Part shown: positions 50,804 through 63,525 of the stretch, one piece after another
Layout: each line of letters opens with the position of its first letter
How positions within the stretch are numbered: the stretch's first letter is position 1
Assembly (NCBI GenBank): GCA_905182995.1
Contig: CAJJDP010000165.1
Location: 8,575-72,574, forward strand
Origin: Paramecium octaurelia
Lineage: Eukaryota; Ciliophora; Oligohymenophorea; Peniculida; Parameciidae
Direction: 5' to 3'
DNA length: 64,000 bases
Notes under the pieces: generated by a model
Database searches by the model: none
Seen by the model: the letters and a program-made list of their open reading frames with translations, nothing else
What the model was told of the DNA's origin: nothing
Made by a program: the position numbers and the translations under genes

Positions 50804-52029
50804 ATGTAATAAATTGAGAGGTGTCAATTTTATAATGTGAAAAAGAATCGACCCTGCAATATGGAAGTGTACAAACCTGGCGGCTAATATTGCGTATTCC
50901 ATGGGTAACAGGAAATAGACTGGATTGAATGCCCATTGGACCCATCTCACAAAGTCAAAAAAGTTAAGATGGACAAACATCTCAAAATCTGTAATAAGAA
51001 GAAGTTGGAGGAGGAATTGAAGTAGAATCCTTTCTTTAAAGAGAAGATCAATCTTGAAGAGGATGCTCAATAGAAGAAAGTGAAATTGCAAGCGATCTCC
51101 AAGGAATAGCTCGGTGAATTAATTGAATTGATTCCTGAGGCATTCAAGAAGGCTATAGCCATATATCAAGAATATTTGGGAAAGATTGGAGAATAAACAG
51201 AAAATTGTTACTCTTACATTTTAGATGAAAATATCGAAGAGGTCCAATAAAAGATTTCAGACAAAGAAAAAGATTTACAATAAGTCGAATTATTGACCTA
51301 AATAATGGACTAATACAATCTTATCAATAAGGATATGGCTTACATTGAATATGGAGCTGGCAAAGGGAGATTTTCACATCAAATTGCAGAAAAGCTTAAG
51401 GAAAAGGACAACTCCATGGCTATTCACGTTTTAATTGAAAGAGAACCAAGGAAATTAAAATACGACAGATTTCATCGAGATAACAAATTCTTCATAAGGT
51501 GCAAGATGGATATCAGGGATTTTAATTTAAAAATATTAGAGTAGCAATTAAAAGATCAAGGTTATGACAAGGAAATTAAATATGTGGGAGTATGTAAACA
51601 TATGTGCGGAGGAGCTACTGATTTGACTCTTAATTCCTTATTAACTTAAGAAAGATTTCCAGTGGGAATGACTATAGCCACTTGTTGCCATCATTTGTGT
51701 GATAAGAACACATACAAAGTAAGATATTTAATAATAATTAGAATTTGGCTTTTATGAATCAAATCAATGTGCCTGAACATCTAACTGAATTGCTGTTTTA
51801 AACTAGTAGTTGGTATGTGAGTGGGCCAATCAATTTGTAGAAGAAAATTAAGAATGAAGAAGAAATCAACACAAATCAACGAAAGACTTTAGGGAAAATG
51901 GCAAAAAGAATCATTGATATTGGCAGAGTATTATACGTACATTAAATAACAGAATTAAAAGTAGTTCTAAGGAAGTATTGCGAATAATAGTTGTCACCTG
52001 AAAATTTTATTATTTTATTATATAAATGA
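50804..52029 (+). CDS. TRM13: TRM13 tRNA 2'-O-methyltransferase
   Basis: TRM13 methylates the ribose at position 4 of some tRNAs. The start MQQIERCQFYNVKKNRPCNM gives the N-terminal Cys-rich finger, followed by the CHHC finger (CPLDPSHKVKKVKMDKHLKIC). The methyltransferase core has YIEYGAGKGRFSHQIAE (SAM loop), LIEREPRKLKYDRFHR, VGVCKHMCGGATDLTLNSLL and MTIATCCHHLCD. The C-terminus shows SSWYVSGPI, KRIIDIGRVLYV and LSPENFIILLYK. A 23-nt intron lies at 51719-51741. TGA is at 52027-52029; about 400 aa, matching the family. The motif set is specific. Confidence 0.95.
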
Positions 52030-52044
52030 ATATCAATATCAACT

Positions 52045-53447
52045 TCATTATGGTCTTGCTGATTTTGGCTAATAAAATGGATATGCAGATGTTGAATTAG
52101 GGGCAACTGATTATGGAGGCGATGTTTATTATGAATTATAATTTTATAGGATAGAGGAGGCTCTACGTCTTTTATTAATCATGGGTTAAATGGGTTAGTT
52201 AGAATTATTTCTGGCAAAGGTAGCTGTTTTTTAGGAGTGCTATTGGAAATCCGCATTCAGTTGCATCGATGAGCTTTATTATTAAATGTGTTAAGAAACG
52301 TAGGTTTGAGATATTGTTGGATTGATTACCATTTATAATTGTTGACAGCTTTACATTACTCTTGGTGTTGTATTAGGAGAAGTCACTATTGGAACCTACA
52401 TTTAAGAGATTTGATTCTTTGACTTAACTTACTCAGTTGTCGGAATAGTTTGTTTAGTTATTTAAGGACATAATTTAATGTCTGAATAAAATGGTTAATT
52501 TTTTTCCTCTAAGATCCTAAATGGGTCAATGAAACTCTAATTTCAGAAAAATAATTACTTTAATATCTATCCATGATTGTCTTTCAGATGGATTGTCAAG
52601 AAGCATTTTTTAGATCAGACCATATAAGAGTTCAGAATATTGACTTTTTGTCCATTGAAGACCCAAGTAAATTTGATTTTTATCAAGTTCTTAAAGCTGA
52701 GTATAGAATTTAGTATATGTACTCAGAGTTGTTAGACACAATAACACTATACCAAATGCATAAACATCACTCTTGAAACCATTGACTGATGGGAAAGGAA
52801 TTCCTCTTTGCAATTGCTCTATTTGTTCTGGAGATAAAATTGCAGTTGAGTGTTTGAGTGCTTAATCATAGGATGAGTCAAATTGAAATATATGATTAAC
52901 TTCCTATTATTATGATTTAGATTACAAATATTTTAATACCATCATCTAACACATAGATAGTGTTAGGGTTGATGTTGCCAATAGTTTTGAAGTGAGACTA
53001 CAGATATTCTGCACAATCAACAAATTAGAATATAATATTCCATATGGCTTATTCAGTAAACTTATTGGGTCTTTGTCATAATAATAGGAATCATACTTAG
53101 CTTTAACTATCTATTCTAACGTGCATATTCCTGGGTAATCATAATAGACCTTGTATAAAGCTTAGTCTCCACTACATGTTCCTGAAATTTTCTCTAAAGC
53201 TAAAGCTCTTAATAAGTTCGGATGCTTGAATTTAGTTTTTTAGAGGAAATACTCTTTATCAGGAACATATGTCATTTTACCTAATTAATTTTGAATAATC
53301 ATTTGTACTGAAGATTTTAACTTTATTGTCTGGTATATATTAATAAATATCAATGTTTCCAAGAACAGCATGCTTAGAGTTGGTTTCACACAAGTTGAAT
53401 GAATGCTTTAATTGTTCTCCCCAATTGACTGTCATATTATTACCCAT
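52045..53447 (-). CDS. Kinase-like protein lacking catalytic motifs (pseudokinase)
   Basis: It starts at 53447 (MGNNMTVNWGEQLKHSFNLC). The fold follows a protein kinase: KFKHPNLLRALALEKISGTC, TLEQIVKAKPNKFTEQAIWN, IIFQFVDCAEYLQSHF, HSTAILSPEQIEQLQRG, GFKSDVYAFGIVLLCLTTLS and LIQKMLLDNPSERQSWIDI. Where HRDxKPxN is expected it reads TIGNINPNTIYV, and the DFG site reads IFEV, so catalysis is unlikely. A Ser/Pro/Gln-rich tail follows, ending PKSARPQ. Introns: 53281-53308, 53071-53096, 52904-52925 and 52537-52558. TGA is at 52045-52047; about 434 aa. A scaffolding or regulatory role is inferred. Confidence 0.85.
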
Positions 53448-53470
53448 ATAACAAAATAAAATTAATTAAA

Positions 53471-54854
53471 TCAAATGTATCGTTTATAGGTATTAATTAA
53501 TCCAGGAGTGTTCTCTTAATCTTCCTAATTACCCAAGACAGCCTGCACTGCCTTCTTGATCTAATTTCTTTTGACAATCTCATTCTTCATTCTTTTCATT
53601 TGTTCCCCCTAGAAAGCCACCACAACAACAGTTATATTATCCAAAGTTCTCCTATTGATACTTTCCTTCAAGACTTATTCTACTCCAATACTACAACCTT
53701 GATGGATATTAGGAGTAGAATCCAATTCCTTAGTCATGATATCAACAACTTCATTCGATGACATTTTATCAAATATTCCATCACCTAAATTAGATATCCA
53801 AATATTACTTGCAAGTACAATATATTGATGATCCTCTTGAATTTTAAAGCTTCTCAGTTCTGGTTCTGCAACAACAACATTTGGTTTACCTCCAAATCTT
53901 TCTAATTTAGCCTCTATGTCTCCAAAAGTTCTACTCACTGATAATCTTCCAGGTAACACTCGTAGAGGCCCAACAAAAACTTATTAATCATCTTGTTATT
54001 ATTAAGTTCTTAATTAATAATTATATTGATTACTAATATATCTTTCCCCCTGCCTTCTATATTCTTAGTTTTTCAAGTTCATCACAAGGCTTGTGATCTC
54101 GTGACAATGGCAATGCTGATTTATTATTACCACCACATAACACTGCTCTGCTATCCCCAACATTTGCGACATAACAAACATCACCTACTAATAAAGCCAC
54201 AATTGCACAGGATCCACTTCTTTCAGCTATTCCTTTGTTGAATTGAGATATTGCAAATTCTTGGAAATACTACTCTGCTGCTGCGAAACCTTTTCTTAGT
54301 GCTTCATATGGATTCCAAGGAAAATCTAATTCTTTTATTACAAATTGATGTAAATTATCTCTTAAGAAATCTGCACATGCAGCTCCTCCATGGCCATCAT
54401 AAACACCAAAAAAGGAACATCTAGGCCAAGTCTCATGTTATCTATTTTATGGTTTAACGATATTCAATATTATAGATACTCTGTCCTCATTGTAATCTCT
54501 TACGATCCCTTGGTTTGTGTTTGCAGCATATGCTCTAATAATACCATTTTCATTGCTAGAACATCGAGTAGGTTCATAGTTTGGTAATTTGCTATTTCTT
54601 GTTAGTACTAAACCTTCTTAACTAAAATAAGCTGGTTGAGCAACAGGTTTCAATTTTTGAGTAGGACTCTAATCAAGATGTTTTTCAGAGTAACGATATT
54701 TGTTATTCTCCATAGATCGATTAATGTTTTCTGCTTAAAAAGGTCGCTTAAATGGCATCTTGGGAGAATGGGAAGGAAGATTAACACTATAGGCAGGATC
54801 TCGATTATCTCGCACTTTCAAAGCATCCCAGAAGTATTTTTAGTTTTTGTACAT
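53471..54854 (-). CDS. PP2C-family protein phosphatase 2
   Basis: It starts at 54854 (MYKNQKYFWDALKVRDNRDP) with an about 115-residue N-terminal extension. The PP2C domain shows VRDYNEDRVSII, FFGVYDGHGGAACADFL, SGSCAIVALL, YVANVGDSRAVLCGG, PLSRDHKP, RLSVSRTFGDIEAK, VLASDGIFDKMSSNEVV and DNITVVVVAF. All metal-binding aspartates are present. Introns: 54009-54033 (25 nt, AAG end) and 53785-53808 (24 nt). The latter splits the catalytic S-DG motif; it has a length divisible by three and no in-frame TGA, so retention adds eight residues without a stop. TGA is at 53471-53473; about 444 aa. Confidence 0.93.
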
Positions 54855-54893
54855 TGATTTGAAATTTAACTACTAATTTTTATTAATATTGTT

Positions 54894-55892
54894 TCATTTA
54901 ATTTTAAATATTTATGCTAAGCCCTATCTGAATTAATTTATATTGTATTCCAATAAAAATGGTCTTTCCAAGTTCTCCGATTTCAAGATGCTTATTAACG
55001 AAATGCCTCTAATTGATATTCTAACAATATTACTCATTCACTGTCTAATAAATCAATATAGATCCATCTGATAACTTAATTTAGCTTTAACCAGCATCAT
55101 CCAATTTTCCATATATACACGTCACATCTATGAATACATCAATCATTTCAGAACAGAGCTAAAAGTTTGTGCTATGGAAATGTTAGGAATCACTAGCCAA
55201 GTATAACTTCGAGTAGATTTCGAACAAAAAGGATTTCTCTATCTTGCATGCTAAATTGAATGAATCTAATAATGTTTATATCGATTATGAGTATGGCAAT
55301 ATCCTTTGGATTACCTTACTAAAATGTTCTAAATATGAGTGGTCGAAGATAGACGTAACATGAAAATCAACCTTGATTTAATTCATGCCATTCTTGGATA
55401 GTTCATCTGAAATGTCTTTTTGGATTTATTGGAGTAATTCTTAAATTCATTATTCATATATTACCATTCTTTTTGTTGTCTTCGATGTCAGGATCTACTT
55501 TGTGAATAAAGCAATGGCATTCGCAGTGAGGGGATCTTTGCTTTACAGTTTGGATGGCTTGTCTCAAATATTAGACGGCCTCATTAAATGGTTCTGCCTA
55601 TAGAAATACATATAGAACACTTTATTACTTAAGAATCGATAACGTAGATCATCAGACTGCAAGTTTCCATGGCTGCGATTTCAGGTGGCTGTGGATCATT
55701 TAAATCATAATGACCAGAAAACTCATAAATCTTAAAATGAATGTGAGATCCCAAGTTGACTGCGACAGATTCCATTCTATTTGTTGGGTCCAATTGGAAT
55801 GTTCTGAAGATTTCTAACTTTTGGAATATCACTCTAATCATGGAGGTTTTTCCAGATTTGGTCAGTCCAAACATACAGATGTCGTTGTTCAT
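54894..55892 (-). CDS. RRAGC: RagC/D-like (Gtr2) small GTPase
   Basis: Rag GTPases recruit TORC1 to lysosomes or vacuoles in response to amino acids. It starts MNNDICMFGLTKSGKTSMIR with the P-loop GLTKSGKTS. IYEFSGHYDLNDP sits at the switch II position, then SLMIYVIDSQ, CHCFIHKVD and VDFHVTSIFDHSYLE. The Roadblock-like C-terminal domain has CSEMIDVFIDVTCIYG and SLISILKSENLERPFLLEYN-type segments, matching RagC. Introns: 55598-55628, 55440-55464 (AAG end) and 55009-55033. TGA is at 54894-54896; about 305 aa. The ATG is 17 bp from the divergent next gene. Confidence 0.9.
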
Positions 55893-55909
55893 TAAATATA
55901 TTTAAATAA

Positions 55910-57199
55910 ATGTAATTTTTGGTAAAATCTTCAGGCCGAGTTGGATTCTTTGGTTTTGCTACAGCTACAGCTACACATAAAGACATTGCAGGAAAGAATT
56001 TCTTGAAATTCCAAAGCAAATATGCTGAATATGTCACTCAATTCAATTAAAAGCTGTAAGCTGTGTCTTTGTAAACTTTGATAGTGAAGCAATTGAAAAA
56101 GAGAATAAGGCTCCAAATGTTGCACCTCAAGGCAAAGCATTCGAACACCCATACAACAATCCACACAACCCTGTAAATTTCAGTGGTGTAAGTGCTAATT
56201 ACTAAGTTAGATCAAATCATCTGAATTGTTTTACAACTTTATTGGACCAGAATAAGTCTCCCCACATTACGAAAATTTCTTAGTGGCTAGAAAATACCTC
56301 CTTCTTACATATGGTGGTTTGATTGTTATTGGATTCGCTGCAGGCACAACTAATCTTCATTGGATTGCTAAATCATCATTCTTGCCATTCCTATTCTGGA
56401 TGCAAATTATGTACTTCTACTTGGAAGGTCGTAAATCATTCATGAAACCACTGCTTGCTAGATTTTACAGAAGAGTGGCTGGAAATGAGTGTTTCTAACT
56501 TGATCAATATTATCATGAGAACATGCAACTCAAAATCAGAACTCTTTTGGAAGCAGCCAAAGGATAAATTGAATATGGTTAATTACATAAAGAATTTAGA
56601 GATGTTAAAGCAGAATTAATTAATACAGTATGTGTTTATGATCTATAATTAAGTTCCTCATGAATGAATAATTAAATCTCCAAAGACATGTTGCAGAGAG
56701 ATCCTCAAATATTCTTAAATAAGCATAATAAGCTGAATAAGTACGTAGATTCAATAATTTAAGATTAATCAAAATAGACTTCTATCAGATATCATTGAAG
56801 CTGCTCAAAAGTCACTTGAAACCAATCTTAAGAGCAACCTTCCAGAAATTCAAAAGGCCTTATTCAAGTCTGCTCTTAGAGGATTAGCTTAAGGAAAGAT
56901 GACTTATGAAAATGACCCCTTAATTGATATGATTCTCAAGACTATCAGAGAACATGTCAGCAAAATCTAGAACCTTTCACCAGCTGAGTAACAATTTATA
57001 ATATAGCTTTTAGATAGAAGAAATTGATTTCACTCAGCAAGGACTAATTGGCTGCCATTCAAGCAAACGATAAAAAGTATGTATAACTTATAATAAATTC
57101 AGAGCAAAGGAAGATTTCTTAAGAGCTGAACCAAAGATTGATTAAACCCTTAAGAACTATGATAATGTTAAGAGACAACTAGCTTCTTGGGGACAATGA
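55910..57199 (+). CDS. Probable mitochondrial ATP synthase subunit b-like protein
   Basis: The start MQFLVKSSGRVGFFGFATAT looks like a mitochondrial presequence. Two hydrophobic segments follow (KYLLLTYGGLIVIGFAAG, FLPFLFWMQIMYFYLEG), then a long amphipathic helical region (YHENMQLKIRTLLEAAKGQI, FLMNEQLNLQRHVAERSSNI, INQNRLLSDIIEAAQKSLET). This is the plan of an F-type ATP synthase peripheral-stalk b subunit as found in alveolates. Six short introns restore the frame: 56056-56084, 56188-56210, 56628-56653, 56741-56763, 56988-57013 and 57077-57102. TGA is at 57197-57199; about 378 aa. The identity is inferred from layout and could be another inner-membrane protein. Confidence 0.6.
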
Positions 57200-57224
57200 A
57201 TATGAATATTAATACATTATTAAA

Positions 57225-60200
57225 TCAAATTAAATACAATAGATATATTAAAGATATGAATTTATATACTAACAAATAATCAGGGATTGCCAAAAGTTTA
57301 AATATACACCTTATCATTTAAAAACAATTTTATATATTTCTAAAATACAAATAGAATGATACTTTAAGAGTCTCTGATTTTCCGAATTTGACAATTGCTG
57401 CAAAAAATAGTAAAATCTGAATGGTTGTATAGACTATATATTCTAATATAAAACTGCTCATATAAGCAGCTCCCCACAAAGTAGCTTCTAAAGTTGATTG
57501 GTATTTGGCGACACTGCCAAATATTAAAAATAAGAAGAATAAAACACTTAAGATTGCTAGGTTAAACCCTATGTAATTGATGCACATTTTTTCTGATTTC
57601 AGAAATATTTGCAGCAGCCTTCTGTAAATTAATCCAAATAGGGTTTACAAGATTGAGAGTGCTATTATTGTATTCAAATTAATGATCTACATACACCTAT
57701 AAGAATAATATTTACTTGTCCAAAAAATGTCAAAATACTGATTTCTCCTAATAACGAAACATATAACATTATAGTTCTATAAACTCTAGAACAATCTTTA
57801 TCATACAAATAATATAGACTCAGCACTTTGTGATTGATCTAAAATTCAATAACAAAACTCATTACTTCAAAATAGAATAATAAGGCTTTCCAGAAGGTTA
57901 TACTTTACGTTGCATATTTCTTATACAAGGATTCTTCATCATTTGCTTGCTATTTCCTAAATGTTGAATGTGATTCTGAAGGAGCGGCTTTGGCATTTGG
58001 ACTATTTTCAGTTTTGGATTTGGGAGATGTTTCACCTTCAGTATCTTCAATGATTCTCCCAGAACAAACATTTGTTGTTATACCAATACTTTTCTTGCTG
58101 GCCAACATTTTGTTGTAATACTCGAATTGAGGTCGCTTTAAGATTTTATCATCATATGTGATTTAACTGTCATTGGAGCTAAAATTGGTTTTTTTTTGAG
58201 TATCCCTTCTAATCACTATTCTGTCAACTTGTGGTATTCTCTTGTCAGAATCTATCTCCCCTACATTCATGATCCCTCCAGCTTTCTCAGCTATGATGTC
58301 CCAATCAACAGGAACTACTTTGGTGGAATTATATAGGAATTCTTCATTTTTCAGCTAATCCATCTTAAATCCATAAAAGAGGAACCACAAAAATAAAATT
58401 GTGTATATTATTACAATGTAGGTAAATATAATGGACTGGTATTGACATTTAAGCATTTTCTGTATAGTATCAAGCGAGAAGAATTACACAGCTTCATCAA
58501 ATATTTGTTGAGTCGCTTGGAAAATTGTGGTTGAAGAAATATATTGGCACTAGCATATAGTTTTATGATCTTCATGAATAGTTTTACAAGCATCCAGACT
58601 CCAAGTATCTTCCACTTTGGTGATACATTCTACAAACAGATCTTCTCCTTAATTTTCAAATTCATATCTGATTCCCTAGGTTGTGCTTATATTCAAAACT
58701 AATGTTTAACTAGACAATAGTTTAATTTCAGGTTAATATAAAGAGTAATTGTTTTGACTCTCAGGGATGTTCACAAAATAGTCATCGTGGATAAATGGGT
58801 TTGTCTCATAGTTAACCATTTTGTAAGAGTAGGTATTCAATTCTGATTGCTATTAATTATCCTGTTGTCCAATACTTTATGGCTCAGTTAAAGAACTGCT
58901 TATTTGGTTCTGCAATACTTTTTAAGTAGCTTTTTATGTAGAGAGATTAAATGAATTCGTACTTATGGTTTACAAATTTCCATTTACTATTTAATTTTCC
59001 AACTAAATTTCAGTGATGACATTGATTGAATCCATAATCAAGTGGTTATTTAATCTCTTACTCTAATTATCTTAATCGCTAATTAAAATTCTTGTTTGCT
59101 ATTAGTATTCTCTATTTAATTCAAACATTTCATCTATATATTTTGCGATCTCTACTGTTTCTTCCAATAATGTTACTTTCTTAAATTCTTGCACTGTGTG
59201 TTCATACTTGTTATAATCAATACTGTGCAAATTGGCCATCGACAGTTATATTTCATTTAACCTTTCATTCTAATATTATAATTCCTAGTTTATATCACTC
59301 AATCCCAAATTCTTATGATATATGGCTAAGGTTTTTAAGGTCATCAATTATTTTTGACCGATGCATTTGCAACTGGAGAAATACAAAATTTATTCCTATA
59401 GTATTTACTAAACTTGCAATAAGTTAATATTCTCTTCAAATTATAAACTTGCAGTATAAAGTAAAGTTTCACTTATAGATGCTGGATTAACAAGTTACTA
59501 TTCAATAAATCCTTATTAATATAGAAAGTCTAATGGCTTTGTGTAGTTACTGATTCCATTTAGGTTGTCTTTTACTTAAACCATCAGTTAGATATTTCCA
59601 CTTCCTGTCAATTTCGTTTTAAATAAGTTGCTATATTAGTAATCAAACAAAATGATGCCTTTCTATATTGTGTTAATAGAATAATCAAAGTTTAAATCGG
59701 ACATATTTAAATAGAGAACCAATCTATACTACAAAGGAAAATTATCATCCTAACAATTATTGATAAGAATAGAGAAATCAGAGAGGGTTGAAGCATTCTA
59801 TGAATCAAATTCAATTCTGCATTACAAAGGTGGTATATTGATATTTAAAGGTATTGTAACTTGAGATGGCAAGAAGTAATCAGGATTGTAAATGTTAATC
59901 TTTAAGGTCATATGTTTTGTTAATTCCTCAACTCTAAAATAATGCCAGAGACTTATTTACAACTCTAAATAATTAAATCTAAAGTGCTTAATCAATAATT
60001 CTGAATTTGACAATATACCAGTGTATAATAATATATCAGGATTTTGGACTATTTCTAGATATTTAAATTTAAAGAGAAGCTAGTCATAGTAGTTGATGTA
60101 TCCATCATTAATATCTGGATATGATTCATATTCTATTTTTGGAACACTTGATTCAACAACAGTAATTGTAATTGATTATTGTAAATCTTGATACCGCGCT

Positions 60201-63200
60201 GCAAACATATAAACAGAAAAAGGGATCAAAGTATTAGGTTAGATTGTCAGATTTTAAGAATCAGGCAGAATCAATAAGCTTTGATTTTAAGTTAAACATT
60301 CAGAATTTTAAGTGAGATCAAAACAATCCCAATTAAATACTTGATTTTGTTATGCTACATTCAACACTTTCCCAAATATATTTAATTATTGCGAATAGCT
60401 TAAGAAATTTGATTATGTCACTACTTATAACTAAGGTTCTTCATTTGCAATTTGTATCTAAAAATTTTATTCTATTTCAATGATTTCTTAATTGCTCACT
60501 TGAACATTTAACTAATAGAGACCAGCATTCAATAGGTACGGTTCTATTGTGTATTTGTAATAGTCCCCAACTACAATTTCAACTTCCTTTTTAAGAGTAC
60601 CAATCATAGTTGATATATTGAATTTGGTGTCATTTGACAGGATTTCTGAGCAATGAGAGACTTATATAGAGATTTCAATAAACTAAGAAGTTAAGTATTC
60701 ATTTCTTTGGGTTTAAACATTCAAAATTAAATTTTTTGACCCTTATTTTATTGTGATAAAACTACTCCCTTAAATTCCTAAGAAATTCTAGTATTCTAAT
60801 TCTAATAAAATTTCATTTTCCCCTTCTAATATGTCATTGGTGAATTCAAAGAAGACTTTTTGATTTTAATTCTTCAACTAACTATTCAATTTATCAAGAA
60901 ATTAAGTCATTTTAAGATCTTGTTTAGTGACTCTAACCAACCTCCAATCAAGAAAAGTTATTTGATTACTCCCAAAATTTTATGTTTAGACTTAATATAT
61001 TACATCTGGAGTATTAGCACAGGTTGATAACAGAACCTAATTTTTTGAAAATATTATTTAAGGTGCCTAAATTTCTGTGTTACTGGTTAAGATATTATTC
61101 AAAAATTACGATAAGGTGTTTTTGCAATCTTGAAATTTAATGATATTTTTCTTAAAATTGATAGACGATCCAAAATAAATTGTCGCATTTTAACCTAATT
61201 GCACCTGAATTTATTAGGAATTAATATAACAACTGGGATTAATTCCTAAATATTAAAGAGTTGATTATTCAAAAAATGTGGAACAATCAGGCGTTACCCG
61301 TGTAATTTTCCGTCCAAAATTGATAATCAATTTTTTGGAGTTATAATTCATTCTCACATCTAAATTAACAACATCACAATCTAATTAAAATATTTTATAC
61401 CTGTACACCAAATATAACTGTCATTCGAACCAGAGTCATCAGGACAAGTACATAAGGGGGCATTTTATCTATTTCCTGCACAAGTTAAACAATTATCCCT
61501 TGAGGTTTCACAGGTAGAACATCGAAAGTCACATGGTTAACAAGACTTATTAATATTTTCATAGTATCCTACAAAAATTAAAAATAATATTCACCTATTT
61601 AACAAATACAAAAAGGAGCATTTATCCTAGCATCTGCACATGTCAAGCATTGTTTTGTATCACTACAAGTTTGGCAATTGTATTAACAATCTTAACAAGC
61701 ATTATTTTAAATAAATTAATTCTACATACAAGTTTGACATTCATTATTGGCATTCAAAATTTTGCCTGTCGAACATGATAAGCATTCAGATTAACTACTT
61801 CCAAAGCAAGTTATACAATTAGAGTCGCATTTAGAGCATATTCCATTATGATAATAAAAACCAGTATTACAATTCATACAATTAGGCAATATTATTAGGT
61901 TAGAACCCAATTTACATTGAGTACAACTAGTCGCATCAAGACAAGTTTCACATTCTTGTTTGCACTTTTAACATTGTTAATCAACATTGTCATCATAAAA
62001 TCCTGTTTAGCAAGAACAATCATTATTTCTAAAATTAGAAGAATCACAAAGCCCACATTTATTATGAATTAATTAATACGGACTCTTACATGTAGTGCAT
62101 TAAGTAATTGAACAGACATTGCAATTATTGTCGCAATAATCAATCAAAATATATATGTTACTTAGTGCTAAGCTGGCCTAATATGAAGAAACAGACAATG
62201 TAGCTTAGAATGTTAATTAAGCCGAATTAGATGTATGATCGACACTAAGATTAATGTCTTCAATATAATCCTTAGTGCTTAAATAAAATAGATTATTAAT
62301 TGCCTTGGCTGGTTAATAAGTCACTTAATAAACTACGTTGCCATCTAATTTTATAATAAATTGTTGATTTGTCCAATTGTCAATAAACCAAGCTGTTAAA
62401 TATATTCTTATTTTATTATGTGCGGGAAGCGCATTAAATACAGTATTAAATTATCCATTGCTCCAAACTCCATGCCCTCCTAATAAATATTAATTATTGT
62501 AAGTTGAAAATATCTATCCTGTTAATTTTGAGAATGCAGGATTAAATGTGAAAGTAAATGCATTTATTTAGCTTAATAGATCAATATCTAGGCTATCAAA
62601 ATACCTTCCAATATATTGAGATCCAAATAATGATTGCTCAGAATAGTCTACGCAAACATTGCTTTGTAAAGTGCTACTTTTTGGACATGCATTGACACAT
62701 TAACCCATATATAGAATATAACCACTCTCACATGTATTGCATTTTAACCCTATACAATTTTAGCAATTTAAGGAACAATTTAATTAACATTCTTAATTCT
62801 GACTTTTATAATATTATGGGCAAGTTTAAACACATTAATAATTGTAAGCAGAATATCCAATTTAACATTAACACTTACCATTTTATATTGTACCATTAGG
62901 ACATGTTAAGCAATCATTGTTATTAGGACCAGTGCATGTTAAACAAGTAAAATGACATAACTAAGGGGACAAGACAACATTTTTAACTAGTAATTTCTCA
63001 CATACTGTATATAATGACAATAGGCTGCATTGGAAACTAGATTTAATCTCCAAAATCGGATTAGCATTTGAATGACTAATGCTTTTCCTTAACGAAATCA
63101 ATTATTAATTATACACAAATATTCTATGTTTATTGAAATATTTACAAAAATGCATTTGTCTTACAGTAATCACTGGGAGTATCGAAGTTAGAAGTAGTTA

Positions 63201-63525
63201 TTGAGGAATCAGTATAAATTGTTTATGAATCTATTAATATATTTACAAAATTTGATATTCCTGACCAATATTCTCTGTATAAAAGATCTAAAGAAACTTA
63301 TAATGAATAATGAGGCTAAAGATTAGTAAATGTTTTTTTAATGTTCGTGTCGACCTATCCCATAAAAGGACCTATCAATACTCCATTGTCGCAAGAAAAT
63401 TATTTTGTAAATGGACTAGAATCTTGTTTTTACCAATTTACATTTAAAGCACCCGTACCTTCCATTAAATCTGTTGTAGGAAGTCCATTCATAATCGTTA
63501 TCAACAAAGATAAAAAGCGAAACAT
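57225..63525 (-). CDS. Giant receptor-like protein: signal peptide, furin-like Cys repeats, REJ region, polytopic C-terminus
   Basis: It starts at 63525 with a signal peptide (MFRFLSLLITIMNGLPTTD). A beta-rich N-terminal region is followed by furin-like/growth-factor-receptor cysteine repeats (about 61450-63000: CHFTCLTCTG, CLTCPNGTI, NCSLNCQNCIGLKCNTCESG, CDSNCITCFGSS, CLTCAGN). A jelly-roll-like insert lies near 62300-62650. About 900 residues of REJ-like extracellular sequence come next (58800-61400, with ITITVVESSVPKI). Then come a TM (YIVIIYTILFLWFLFYGF), a phospho-rich loop and several TMs down to TGA 57225-57227. Introns include 61384-61403 (20 nt) and ones near 61568-61593, 63121-63142 and 63081-63107. 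About 2000 aa. It resembles polycystin/REJ-type ciliate surface proteins; ligand unknown. Confidence 0.82.

Noticed and set aside
50625..51091. Minus-strand frames starting MGPMGIQSS and MQFHFLLLS
   Set aside because: They lie antisense to the TRM13 zinc-finger coding region, which is strongly supported by family motifs.
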